Shown one piece after another: positions 1-10,562 of a DNA stretch of 64,000 nucleotides. How positions within the stretch are numbered: position 1 is the stretch's first letter; each line of letters begins with the position of its first letter. A program made the position numbers and the translations under genes. The notes beneath the pieces are model-generated. The model had not been told where the DNA came from. It saw nothing but the letters and a program-made list of their open reading frames with translations, and searched no databases. Source of the stretch: Corynespora cassiicola (lineage: Eukaryota > Ascomycota > Dothideomycetes > Pleosporales > Corynesporascaceae); assembly GCA_022059125.1 (NCBI GenBank), contig JAEUWY010000006.1, positions 3,348,001 to 3,412,000 of the forward strand, given 5' to 3'.

Positions 1-375
1 GAGATTCGAACATACTGCCCAGAAGTCATTGGCAAGTTGGAAATTTTCCTCGACGGTGGGTTGAGGGATGGATCAGACGTGTTGAAGGCACTGTGCTTGG
101 GGGCCACAGCTGTGGGTGTGGGCCGCCCGTTCCTATATGCGCTTGCCGCATATGGAGCTCAAGGTGTTGAAAGGTGCATTGAAGGTATGTTATTCTCTCT
201 CCAACGAATGAGCACCGTCTAACTTCATGCAGTGCTTGCCGAGGAATTGGCCATTGGTATGCGGCTTCTAGGGGTGACATCACTGGACCAATTACGACCA
301 GAGATGGTAAATGCACAGAGATTACTGAATGATATGTGGAGACCGGAGGGTAGCATAGTAAAGGCGCGTTTGTAG
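1..375 (+). CDS. FMN-dependent 2-hydroxyacid dehydrogenase, 3' end
   Basis: This is the C-terminal part of an FMN-dependent alpha-hydroxyacid dehydrogenase (L-lactate dehydrogenase/cytochrome b2 or glycolate oxidase type). The gene begins upstream of the window. Frame 1 reads [16 protein letters not shown], then [14 protein letters not shown], the conserved FMN-phosphate-binding end of the TIM barrel. A 48-bp intron (185-232, GTATGT...ATGCAG) joins this to an exon ending [21 protein letters not shown] and a TAG at 373-375, which matches the family's final helices. The enzyme would oxidise a small 2-hydroxyacid to the 2-oxoacid. The substrate and the presence of an N-terminal cytochrome b5 domain cannot be judged from this fragment. 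Confidence 0.88.
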
Positions 376-1178
376 ACTACGCATCCATCTATTTCATACC
401 TTGCAAACCATCATCCTACTCCTAGATGCGCCATTAAAGTCGCCTACGGATGCCAACCGGTGGTTATCTGTTATAAAATTTTTTATTCCAATGCAGCTGT
501 GCTATGTATGGTGGAACACAATGATAAGGTGCATTATTTCTTAGCTGTCTACTCTACCCTAACCAGAATAAAGGATCTTTGCTTACTAGTCTAAGTCTGC
601 TAATAGTCTATTAACTAGTTACTGCAGGGCATAAGTCTAGTAACTTATTTTAAGACTTGATGCGCAGGACTTTTCGCCCAACAAAATAACCCATTCTTGC
701 TTAAAGTAGTATATTAGTATTTTCTTTTGTCAATTGCCAAATTAAATCGTGACTATAAAAAGGACTGATTTCAGATATGTACGCGCAAGACGTGTCACAC
801 GACAGCTCTAACCAGGCATCTCTACTCCGCTGTTCTACAAATATTTCGCAAAAGCTGTGTGCCTAATAACCACCCTATCCTGTACAATCAATCGTAATTA
901 AGGGGTGTTTTTGATATACTACTTGTGATTGAAGAAATGAGCGAAGGCGCGGAACGAATAGAAGGTGTTGAGAAATAGGACGCTGACATTGGTAAGCAAG
1001 CGGGTGGGGCTAATCACAAGATTCGGCTATGCAAAATTTTGCGGCCTTGCTACCCCACATTCAAAAACATGTATCCTTGTGAAAAGAACCATGGAACTAC
1101 ATGCTGCAGATGAGCTTTTGACATTTAAGTTGCGTATATATAATTTGAAGGCCGACATTTCTTCATCAAATCACCCTA
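376..1178. other. intergenic, no gene seen
   Basis: AT-rich spacer between the dehydrogenase stop and the tRNA. I see no supported reading frame and no repeat. The short open frames have no recognisable protein features. Confidence 0.5.
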
Positions 1179-1277
1179 GGTGAGATGGCCGAGTTGGTTA
1201 TGGCGCCAGGTTAAGGTCTTCTTAACATCTAATTCCTGGTCACGAAAGTGGCGTGGGTTCGAGTCCCACTCTCATCA
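1179..1277 (+). tRNA. tRNA-Leu(AAG) with 17-nt intron
   Basis: All cloverleaf arms can be drawn by eye. The acceptor is GGTGAGA with TCTCATC (one G-U pair) and discriminator A1277. The D arm is GCC/GGC. The anticodon stem CCAGG (1206-1210) pairs with CCTGG (1235-1239). The long class-II variable arm is CAC-GAAA-GTG, as expected for leucine. The T arm is GTGGG-TTCGAGT-CCCAC. The loop reads TTAAGG, giving anticodon AAG with G37. The intron at 1217-1233, right after position 37, contains CTTAA, which can pair with the anticodon region as in other eukaryotic tRNA introns. Confidence 0.93.
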
Positions 1278-1820
1278 TCATTCGTCCGAACATCTGTTCG
1301 GGTTTCGGGAGTTCTTTTTTTTTTTTGCTGGAGACGACAACTGAGTGGCGGCCTATTATCAACCCGGCAGCAACCACGCTCTAGCGGATCAGCGTGCAGA
1401 AGCTGGTAGGTCATTCTTGGCAACCAGAAGGTATTTCTTTTGTAATTACAGCATACCCTACAAACCTTGGCTGTTTTATTTATTCTGCAATATCAAAGCT
1501 TTTTTGTTGCAAATGTCTCAACATGTTTACGTTGGGGCTATACACCGTGGTATTTGATTTGCCGTCCTTCAGGCTGTTCATACGGCGTCATTGATAGTCG
1601 TTCTTAAGCAATAAATCTTGGAACCTATCATTTACTAGTAGCGATAGAGTAGTTGAATGTTGTCTGTTGAGTTTAAAACCTGTTTTAGTCACTATATAAC
1701 CTGCCTCCAGTGCTTAGCCACTACCGATTTGCACTCCTCATATGCCGACTGACGAGGCCACCGAATTCATAGATTGCACACGAGATGGTCTAAGAAATAA
1801 CGATCAGTTAAAATTCTCCC
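1278..1820. other. intergenic; upstream region of 2EXR-like gene
   Basis: Apart from the tRNA trailer, no gene is supported. A CTATATAA-like box near 1690 could serve the following plus-strand gene. Confidence 0.4.
1286..1326 (+). terminator. tRNA trailer hairpin and Pol III T-tract
   Basis: Downstream of the tRNA, CCGAAC (1286-1291), a 4-nt loop and GTTCGG (1296-1301) form a perfect 6-bp hairpin. A run of 12 T follows at 1315-1326, which fits an RNA polymerase III terminator. Confidence 0.7.
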
Positions 1821-2843
1821 ATGAAGCGTTCTTCGATACACACCATGGGAGAGGCCCTCAACCTACACGACATGGCGTTCGAGGATCCTAGAACTGCCAA
1901 ACGCCCCAGAACATCGTTCCTCAATGTAGGTTGAGAAGTTCGGATTCAGAAAAGCATCATCTCACACGAACAGAAATCTATTCACACCGTGGAGTTCTCT
2001 CATCTGCGGAACCTGGGCTTCCTGTCCTTGCCCGGGGAGATCAGAAATACCATCTACGACCTCACACTCGTCGCTGACGGTCCGATCAGCGTATGCCACA
2101 GTCATGTTTCAAAGGGACTGGTTTTTTTCAGAGACTGCGACGGCCCACTCAGTTTGGAAAGTGCCAAACAGGCATTCCTGAAACTCACTTCACTGAATAC
2201 TCAAATTTATTGGGAGGCGGCCAGCTATTTTTATGCCAACAACACCATTCTGCTTCAAACGCGTGGTATTCTAGCTGAAGGTTGTTCTGCTACCCGATAT
2301 GAGCCCGCAGAAAACGACTTTTGGTTGTATGGAAACAATTCCATACTCCGCGACGAGGTCCCATACATACCTACCCAGATGACGCTTCTTCAAGGGATAG
2401 GCGCTTGCGGTCGCAAGTTTATCACGTCATTAAAGCTTGATTATTGGGCAGCATCCGAGATAGCATGCGTTATGGATAAACGTGCATTCTTTGATGAATT
2501 CTTCTCCATGTTGAAGACCTGTACCAACCTAAAGGCCCTGGCCATTAACTTTGAGATGGCCATGGCTTTTGTAGGAGACCATGCTAGCTTTCCGGGTACC
2601 TACTCTTTTATCGGCCCGGTTCTGGAAGATTTCGCACGTAACTTCATTGATATCGGGAAACTCGAGAGACTGGTGATTTTTACAGACGGAATTAAAGCAT
2701 ATGTTAGCCAGAATTGGCCCCTGACATGGTCAGGGGATGACGTTTACATTGTAGGTATGCTAGATTGGGCTTTCCAGGAGGTTTTTGACGACTACGAGCG
2801 AAGGGGTAACAAGCGTGTCATTGTAGAAGTCCAAGGATGCTAA
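1821..2843 (+). CDS. 2EXR/F-box-like fungal protein
   Basis: Exons 1821-1925 and 1974-2843 are joined by a 48-bp phase-0 intron (GTAGGT...GAACAG), giving 324 residues. The start is the first in-frame ATG after an upstream TAA; two further in-frame ATGs (1845, 1872) are alternatives, and 1872 gives a more usual KRPRTSFL-type start. The protein contains FLSLPGEIRNTIYDLTL, the hallmark of the fungal LPxELRxxIY family (2EXR-like, related to F-box N-termini), followed by a region typical of these proteins (LTSLNTQIYWEAASYFYANN). These are fungal, multi-copy proteins of unknown function. A substrate-adaptor role is only inferred from the F-box resemblance. Confidence 0.78.
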
Positions 2844-3003
2844 ACCATAATAATGGGCAACCTTACGTGTCTCCTAAGCCGGCCAATCCATTTTTTCTTG
2901 CCCAATGAGAAGGTAATATGTAACAGAGTCTTATATAGAAAGTTGGATAAATGCCAACGATGCAACTCAAACGATGAGCTTTCAGGAAATGGGGTTCATT
3001 GCG

Positions 3004-4708
3004 CTAGCCATATCTTACTTCGCCTGTACCCTCCCTAAACCAATCGTCACTCGCGATTCCTTCCTCTGTTGTCGCATAATTGATTATGGTGCTCTTAGTC
3101 GTTGTATACGCATGGTATGCGTCTGTTTGAGCTGGTTAGAACCGTTTAATGAACATGCATGATCACGTACCAATTCCGTTTTCGCTCCCAACGCCGGAGC
3201 TTTTAATTCCTCCCCACGGACTGCTTGGGTCATTTCGGTGATGGGTATTTACTTTTGAGGTCAGCGTCTGATCACCTAGAACGTGGAATATCCAACTCAC
3301 CCCAGCATATTCCAGCCTCGATTCCCTCGGAGACACGGAATGCTTGTGACAAATCTTGCGTCCAAATCGCAGCACCAAGCCCAAACTCACAGTCATTGGC
3401 GAGCTCCAATGCCTCCTCCTCTGTATCAAACCCAACAACCACGACAACCGGGCCAAATGCCTCCTCCCTCCATATCCTTGTGTCCACAATTTTGGTGTTG
3501 GGTCCATTTGCAAGAACTGTCGGGGGGTAGAAGTAGCCTTGAGAGAAGTCGGTACCATCCAGCGACGATTTACCATTCATCTTTTGTCCTCCAGTGACCA
3601 CATTGACACCTGCGCTCACTGCGTCATCGACAAGTGTCCGGACGTTAACAAGCTGCTTAGCCGAAATGAGCGGGCCCATCATCGAGTCAATGTTCTTGGG
3701 GCTGCCCATCCTTCGTTCGATACTCACTGCCTTGGATTTGAGCTTGTTGACTACGTCATCCAAAACCGAGTTTTGCACAATAATTCGTGTAGCTGCCACG
3801 CAAGTCTGGCCGCTAGCGATGAAGCTACCGAATACAATCCCGTTGACAGCCAAGTCGACATTTGCCTTCTCAAAGACCACCAAGGGAGCCTTTCCGCCGA
3901 GTTCAGCAGTAAAATGCGCTAGGTTCCGGCCAGCAATTGCACCGATCGCTCGACCCGCTGGAGTACCACCGGTGACATCCACCTTCTTAATCAGAGGATG
4001 CTCGACTAGGCTCTTGCCGGTGGTTATCCCGTCACCAGGTAGGACGTTGAAAACACCGTCCGGAAGTCCCGCCTCCTTCATCAGTTTTCCAAGCTCGATG
4101 CTCGTCAGGGGAGTGAGCTCGCTCGGCTTCAGCACAATCGAATTTCCAGCGGCCAGAGCGGGCGCAATTTTCTTCACAGCGATGAGCATCGGATGATTGA
4201 ACGGAGTGATTTGCGCAACAACGCCCAGCGGTTTACGGTCGATCCAATTGTGCAGTTTCCCCACTGTGGGGAGGACTGACCGCTCTTCAGTGCGGATGAG
4301 CGACGAGTAGTACTTGAACCACTTGACCAGCGTGGGCACCTGGGCCTTCATTTCTCGAATGGCCCGGCCAGTCTGCTTAACCTCGAGCTCGATCAGGCGG
4401 GGCAGATTTGCCGTCAGCAGTTCGGCAATCTTATCGAGGACGTCCGCACGGACATGGCGGGGTGCCTTGGACCAGACGCCAGATTTGAAGATGGAGTGGG
4501 CATGCTTGACGACCTCGTCGACGTCCTCGGATGAGGCTGCATGGCAGTGCGCAAATATTTCACCGGTCGCTGGATCCTCGATTGGTATTCTACAGCATGC
4601 TCAGCGTCTCGGGTTCGAGGCAAGATGCGGGGGTTCGCTGACTGACTGCTCCGCTCTGCCTTCCTTCTCTTTGCCATCCACCCACATGTTGTAAGCCCCG
4701 GTCGCCAT
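3004..4708 (-). CDS. Aldehyde dehydrogenase (NAD(P)+), four exons
   Basis: Exons on the minus strand are 4708-4647, 4589-3301, 3251-3171 and 3122-3004, encoding 516 residues. Introns (57, 49, 48 bp) are all GT-AG. The protein has the complete ALDH fold signatures: the TPFNHP cofactor/transition-state Asn near residue 152, the general base Glu in AELGGK (about residue 250) and the nucleophile Cys in SGQTCVA (about residue 284). The last 119-bp exon is needed to give the usual C-terminal oligomerisation strand (YHAYTTTKSTI); without it the frame would stop early after ENGIGT. It oxidises an aldehyde to the acid with NAD(P)+, and the substrate cannot be told. Its 3' end faces that of the 2EXR-like gene, 160 bp away. 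Confidence 0.93.
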
Positions 4709-5889
4709 GATTCACAAAAGGCCGAATAGAAGATCTTTTTTTCGAGATGAACACTGGGATGGACGATGATATAAACGTGGAGCTACGGAGGTGGCCGATG
4801 GCAGATAAGGTGGCGTCTTGGCGCAAAAGTCACGCCTGAACGGTTCAGGTCTACTTCGCCAACTGCGATGCTACATTTCGCTGGACTGCCGGCCCTAGGC
4901 AACGGCGGGTAGTCATCGCTATTACACACCAACAAACGGAGGTGTCAAAAACCACAGCCTTGGGATTCGAGGCCCTCCGGAGTGAACCACTGCGAACTAG
5001 CCCCGATGGAATATCCATGCGCCGAGGAAAGCCAAAAGGAGAGAGGACGGTCGCACCCGAAATTATAGGGCCGAATGCTGGTGTCCGACACCCCCGCCGC
5101 GAGGGCCTGCTACGTCGCACGATGGACTCAGAAAAAGCCCGCAAATTGCTCAGACGAGTCTCAAATCAGGTGGACATTGCTGTCAGTGTCGTGTCGACCT
5201 GCCATGTACACTGTCAAGCTTTGCCGTTGAATTGAGCATGGTGAAGCAAGCCAGACGGCTTTCTCGCCGTGGTTCTCCGATCGTCGGAATGCGAGGCTGA
5301 AGAGCATCGAATCGATACGTTGAAACGCGCTCATAGAGGATCGGTTTGAATCAGGAGAATCAATCACCGTGTAGACCCATAATATCGGGCTGGGTTTGAT
5401 TTTTATCGTGTCGCATGGGCTTTTCGTTTCGTTGACGTCTGTTAAAATCATCATCACCACCCATCCTGGCTGGTTCCTAGTGTGTCAGAGCGCTTGACAT
5501 TTCGACAGTATTCTAGGCCATGTAGGTGATTATTTTTATCTCATGACTTTTGATGTCGAGTTTGTAAACCGGTTATCCCATCTATCGACAGAATTGGCTC
5601 TTGGGTAGCAGAGTTTACGCCGCCAAGGGTTGAGATTCTTACAGCTTGTACTCGGAATGTCCAGATCATCGTCAACGGTTCTACACATTGCTCTATTGAA
5701 TTAAGAAGAATGAACAAAATATTGCCATGTAAAGTCTTGAATAGTAGATGAGAGCTCTTGTGAAGGGGTTTGCTATGGTTTGATGACGTGCGCTATCCAG
5801 AACTTTGCATACGAAAGCGTCGGTGTAGGCATATGTTGTCCACTGAAAGAGGATCATGATGACGATCTATCAAATAATCCAGGCTGCTC
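4709..5889. other. intergenic; ALDH promoter and Ctr 3' flank
   Basis: Spacer of about 1.2 kb between two minus-strand genes. I find no coding signal or repeat. It should hold the promoter of the aldehyde dehydrogenase. Confidence 0.45.
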
Positions 5890-6636
5890 CTACTCATGGC
5901 ATCCTCCTTCTTGCCATTTGCTTCCACCCTGGGTATATCGTCCAAAAATGAATTCGCCGAGCAGAACGCTTCCTGTGACTGCGAAAAAGAAGCCAACGTT
6001 GTATGTCATTACAGCTAGCATTCTAACGATGTCAGTTGAAATTAACCATGATGAGATGTTGCATACGACTTACAGTATATAACCAATCAGAGCCCTAGAA
6101 AATTCCAATATAGCTCGAATGCCATCTTTCTTCACACTCCAAACGCCAGATGGTATCCAGAACTTTGCTTGCGATACGGATGCATCTTTATCTGCGGTAT
6201 GTACAGGTAGACCGGGTGGTGCCGGGCTGAGTGGTTCGCTCTCTTCTTCATCGCCATCCAATCTCGATGTCCTTGGGTTTAGCTGGCGGCTCCAACTTCG
6301 AATGTGACCCTGAATAGTGGTGGGTCTCTTTCTCAGTTCTGCCATACCTTGCTGTATCTGATTCTGGCTTTTGCTTTGATTCTCTTTCCATCTTCGCTCT
6401 AGTTGACTTCTCAGAGCACCGAGAAATCGATTGAAGATGCCAAGAAAAAACAAAAAGACGACAGTGAAGATGTATGCAGCAGGTGTCGTTGTAGTCCATT
6501 CGGTGAAGAAGAGCGTGACGTGAGTATCGAACGAAAATGTCGACGACATTCCTGACATTGAGTCCATAGATGCTACAGACCCTGATGTAGAAGCAGCCTC
6601 GGCAGCCGCCGAATTCATTGGCATGTTCATGTCCAT
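5890..6636 (-). CDS. Ctr-family copper transporter
   Basis: Exons 6636-6074 and 6022-5890 are joined by a 51-bp intron (GTAAGT...GTTAG), giving 231 residues. The start is the first ATG, which opens a methionine-rich N-terminus (MDMNMPMN, then MDSMSGM), the extracellular copper-capturing Mets motif. TM1 follows FFTEWTT and contains VVFLFFLGIFNRFLG. The long cytosolic loop is charged. The intron lies just before the MLAVM (MxxxM) copper-selectivity motif of TM2 (residues 189-193). TM3 is glycine-rich (TGSVLLGEFIFGRY; the spacing is GxxxxG rather than the classic GxxxG). The tail ends in CHE, a likely metal-handoff site. Expected role: trimeric Cu(I) uptake at the plasma or vacuolar membrane. 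Confidence 0.9.
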
Positions 6637-8085
6637 ATTTGCGCGATCTTGATGTGGTGGCGATGAATCAGAACCTGAAAATGGTAGCGACTGTGTAATG
6701 TGTTGTAATTGCAAACCAAGTGAATACAGTCAATGGGAAAAGGTTTATTAGATTGCGACCTAGACGTCGCAATGTCAGACTTGGAGTACCTGAGCGGGTT
6801 TCGTAAGGAGCAATGCCAAGCGATGAGCGGGTTTTCGTTGGTGGCTGGATGAGCACATTTTGTGAGCATGTTTCCCAATCCAACGAACTAGTCATCTAGA
6901 TGCAGCATAGAATATTCTGAGATGATCATGAAGACTTATTGGCGTTGCGAAGAGGACATCTTAATGGCAAGATCCTTCCGTGTTATGGCCGTAGGTTTGC
7001 TCCATGATGTGTCAATTTTGAGATACATCTCTGCGGATGATCGCTGGAGGACTTGGACTTCTAGACTTACCGTATAGAATTATTTGGAGTCAAATTTCAA
7101 CATAAGACTGCTGCTTAACTCCTTAGATATAGTGCTATGCGATGTCAATTAACGTCTTGGCGAATGGCTGCAGCAAGAAGTACTCTTTGTGCGAAATAAT
7201 ATTGATGACAAAGGCCTGATAATGGCCAATGAAGTGTCTTCCGGCTTTGATCAAAGCAATTTTATTGCTTTTGAGGATGTGATGACATGAATGGTGAAGA
7301 GGTCATAACCCAAGCTATTTTTGGAGTCCAAGTCGGAATGATTTATACTGCCTTCCCAATCCATTTATCCATATCGCTCGAAACCTAATGATCAATCCAT
7401 TTTTGCGAAAGAATTGTGGCGCTCCTGAACATGCATTGAACCTTTTTTGCGCCAATAATGCGAGGTATGATGAACTTCAGGAAAGGGACATAATTAGAAT
7501 ACTACGTATACTATAATTTTGAAGTGGTGACGGAAAGAAAAAAGCATCCCTGGAATCTTTAATTTCAGGTACCGGTCACGTCAGACATCTTTTTCCACTG
7601 CGCTATTGCGCAATCGCGCTATTGCGCTATAGCAGTTGGTGGATGGATAACTATTTCCGCGCCTGCGCAAAAAGCGCAGACGTAACCGGGTGGCCAAGGA
7701 ATAGCATTATTCTTTTCGAAAGTACGAAAGACAGAAATTAGCCGTGAAAACGGCTCCGTTACTGATTTTGATCGACTGCAAATCCAGTAGATCTGTCCTA
7801 AAGCCGGCCGATCGCACGGCTCAGTGAGGACAATGTTGGACAGTGCTAGTCACACGTGATGTCGGATGAGGACAGCTCGCGTGACCACAGATCAGGTTAG
7901 AACGCGTGACGAAGGATTATGTGAGACCAATCAACGATCGAAGAATACGGGTCGAAGATCATCACCATCTACATCTGTTGATGCTTTAAAGCCTCCGAAT
8001 CCCGCGCTTAGCTGAAGCCCCAATCGCACCCCTCCTTCGACCGACGTACAACATACCGCATTTCCTCGACCGGTAATCTCTCAGG
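6637..8085. promoter_or_regulatory. divergent promoter region (copper transporter / F-box-ankyrin)
   Basis: 1.45-kb spacer between divergently transcribed genes. A 12-bp direct repeat GCGCTATTGCGC occurs at 7600-7611 and 7616-7627 and includes the perfect palindrome ATTGCGCAAT (7605-7614). Near 7850-7910 there are CACGTGA, CGCGTGA and CGCGTGA boxes. A TTTGCTC motif, which resembles copper-responsive elements of yeast, lies near 6992. No function has been shown for any of these. Confidence 0.45.
7600..7627. repeat. tandem 12-bp repeat with palindrome
   Basis: Two exact copies of GCGCTATTGCGC are separated by AATC, and ATTGCGCAAT across the first copy is self-complementary. It lies about 960 bp from the Ctr start and 460 bp from the F-box/ankyrin start, so it may be a transcription-factor site. 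Confidence 0.7.
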
Positions 8086-8919
8086 ATGGCCTCTGCAATT
8101 TCTTCAGGAATCTTGAAGCTGCCAAATGAGCTCCTCATTCAGGTGGCGGAGAACTTGCCCAGCCATGTCGACATGAACAGTCTGATACGAGTCAATCGTA
8201 GAATGAGCATGGTTTTGAGAACGCCGTTCCTTCTCTACAACATTAGGCACTGCAAAAGCAGTGCAATCTTCTGGGCAATCTATGACAACGATGTCCAAAT
8301 GGCGAACCGTCTGGTGAAGCTAGGAGCAGACATCAGCTCACCAAGACCATTTGCGGATAATCCTGTCAATCCCGACAGCAATAGGTTTGCCGACAAGATT
8401 CCGCTTCATTATGCAGTTCAACAAGGAAGGTTACTCATAGTAGCCATATTGTTGGCTGCAAAGGTTGATGCGACAGTTAGGCACGATGGCCAAACGCCTC
8501 TGGCAACAGCAATCGCCGCCAAGAACGCGCCTATAGCTCGGGCCTTGATTAGCCAGACGAAAGACCTAGAGGCATCCATCAACGAGGAAGGAAAGACTGC
8601 GCTACAAATGGCAATAGAGGCTAGGCTCGTAGACACCGTGCAGTACTTGGTGGAGAGGGGTGCTGTGATCATGTTCAAGGATGAGCACGCCTGGATCGTC
8701 AACGGACTCCTACAAGACCTGGATTATTGGACCGAAGGAAAATTGAAAGATGCTGCTATTACCATACTCGGTATCCTCATCATGTATCGAGCAGAGTTTC
8801 CCGAAAAGTTGCACGCCTTGGGACGTGCCCATAGCGACGCCAGGATACGTCAACTATTCGTCAAGGCCAACATGATGGCATTGCAAGAGTCGTACCGGGG
8901 AATTTCTGTTCGGGCTTAA
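8086..8919 (+). CDS. F-box and ankyrin-repeat protein
   Basis: Single-exon frame of 277 residues starting at the first ATG. Residues about 10-50 match an F-box (LKLPNELLIQVAENLPSHVD, then SLIRVNRRM). Ankyrin repeats follow: IFWAIYDNDVQMANRLVKLGA, IPLHYAVQQGRLLIVAILLAA, TPLATAIAAKNAPIARALI and TALQMAIEARLVDTVQYLV. The C-terminal 80 residues are helical and unassigned. F-box/ankyrin proteins are usually substrate receptors of SCF ubiquitin ligases; the substrate is unknown. Such genes are numerous in filamentous ascomycetes. Confidence 0.88.
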   Translation: MASAISSGILKLPNELLIQVAENLPSHVDMNSLIRVNRRMSMVLRTPFLLYNIRHCKSSAIFWAIYDNDVQMANRLVKLGADISSPRPFADNPVNPDSNRFADKIPLHYAVQQGRLLIVAILLAAKVDATVRHDGQTPLATAIAAKNAPIARALISQTKDLEASINEEGKTALQMAIEARLVDTVQYLVERGAVIMFKDEHAWIVNGLLQDLDYWTEGKLKDAAITILGILIMYRAEFPEKLHALGRAHSDARIRQLFVKANMMALQESYRGISVRA

Positions 8920-10562
8920 GGACTACTGGGTCATTCCAGCCTCATCGGCTGATGAATCCCTTCGGTCTATCGGCACATCCCGCGTCGATGGCGTAGGAAA
9001 ATGGAGTAGGGGCCGCCGGGACTGGATGCAGACGGATTATCGTTCACTCCGCTGCCTCAATGTGAGGGGGATGTGATGAAAGAGGCTCCTATAACCCCAG
9101 AAAACGGAGTTGATCTTCATCCATCTTCGACTGTGCTGGTCTCGCCTACCCACGTGTCGGCCTAGCATGCATGAACAGAGTTTAGCTCGGAACAATTCCA
9201 ACCTCAGGTCATTGATATCTCCGACCATCGTAAAGTGGAGGCGACGTCAGGCAACAAGAATGCTCCATGCCCTACTAAGCCTAAGCCGCACGCCCCAAGT
9301 GCCTCGACGAGAGTGCTTAGTCGTCGGCAGAATCCTGCCTAATAGCGGAAAACCCCCGAGGACAGGAGTTTACGTCGCCGTTACAGACTTTTCCGCAAAA
9401 AAGAAAGGAACACGTCAGAAAAAGAATGGTGGAGATGACAGTTGCGTCAAAGTCACTCTCTGGTATCCTGGCCAATTATCTGTCTCGAACGGAGCATGTC
9501 CATAGACATGTCAGAACTTTTCTGGGCTCATGCCCGCACGTGCTTCGTACGATCTAGAAGCACCAAGAGTTCTCGATGAGATACAAGGAAGACTTGGCGA
9601 GGGGTTGAGGCACCATGCATGTTGTACGATCGAACAAGTGTGGCCAGGATGGGGGCCAGGCAGTTTCGAAGATCTAGGAAAGCCCCGAGCGATGGAAGTG
9701 ATCCCATTGGCTTGGAGAGAGTCCCTGGGACGTTGGAGTGGCTGGGATGATGGTAGTTTGGTTTCATGCCTTAGGCTCTTGAGGTTGGTTAGCGAAGAAA
9801 TGCCATCGGAGTATTGCCCCATTCTGGCACCCGTTTCATACCAGGTCGGAGCAAGGCGTAATGGAAAGGCGCACTGTCCAAGATGGTGTAATGCCTCAAT
9901 GGAGCAGCGTTTTGGCTGCTAGGCGTGTTTTCAATGGCATCGTGAAGAGCGCGTTTGAGGCGAGACCGAAAAGGGGCAAGCGTTTTCGCTCGGGCCAGCA
10001 TCGATTCATGCCCCCCTCCATGATGCCTGCAGAACGCGTAGGCTGCTGCGTCTCTCCTCCACCAAGATGAGGGCGCCTCTGGCTACCTCGCCGCACCTTT
10101 TTCCATATGCCCAAATCGAGTGCCAAAGCGTGCACTAGCGGACCTTGCCGCAAGTCGTGCTCGTTGGCGATGTTCTGCCGCGTGGACGTGCCGCGCCCTG
10201 TCACTCACCACTCAGACTCCACCATCAAAACTGTCGCCTGTTCCAGCCAAGAACCTCCCTGGCCTTCTCCACCGGGCTGCTCTAGCCGTGGCAATGTCTG
10301 ACCCTTTGTCTTGGAATATAGTGTCCCAATCCCGTGGTTGTACTAATTTCCTCATATGGCCGCGAACCTGCCCATCCATTCGCGACTCACGATGCAGTGC
10401 CTGGTATCCTAATTCCTGCAGTTTGACGTTTCTTGCTCTCCTTCCATTCTTTTTTGTTCCTTGACGGATTCTTTGCTTACTACTGACCCCGGAGGTCCTT
10501 CTTGTCAATAACTCCTTCTGCGGGCAGGTATCCCAAAGGGGAGCTTTCATTCATTAATCACT
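8920..10562. other. long upstream region of the IDO-reductase-b5 gene
   Basis: 1.6 kb with no supported gene. Open frames of 100-130 codons occur on both strands but have no family features, no splice continuity and no consistent codon pattern. It probably contains the promoter and a long 5' leader of the downstream fusion gene. Confidence 0.4.

Noticed and set aside
1989..2843. 2EXR-like gene starting at the GTG near 1989
   Set aside because: GTG starts are not used by fungal nuclear genes; an upstream ATG exon with a clean phase-0 intron fits.
3272..3301. Aldehyde dehydrogenase ending at GELDIPRSR
   Set aside because: This runs into an intron; splicing to 3251-3171 and 3122-3004 restores the normal family C-terminus.
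9530..9922. 130-codon plus-strand frame upstream of the fusion enzyme
   Set aside because: No recognisable features and overlapped by equally long frames on the other strand; treated as leader or promoter sequence.
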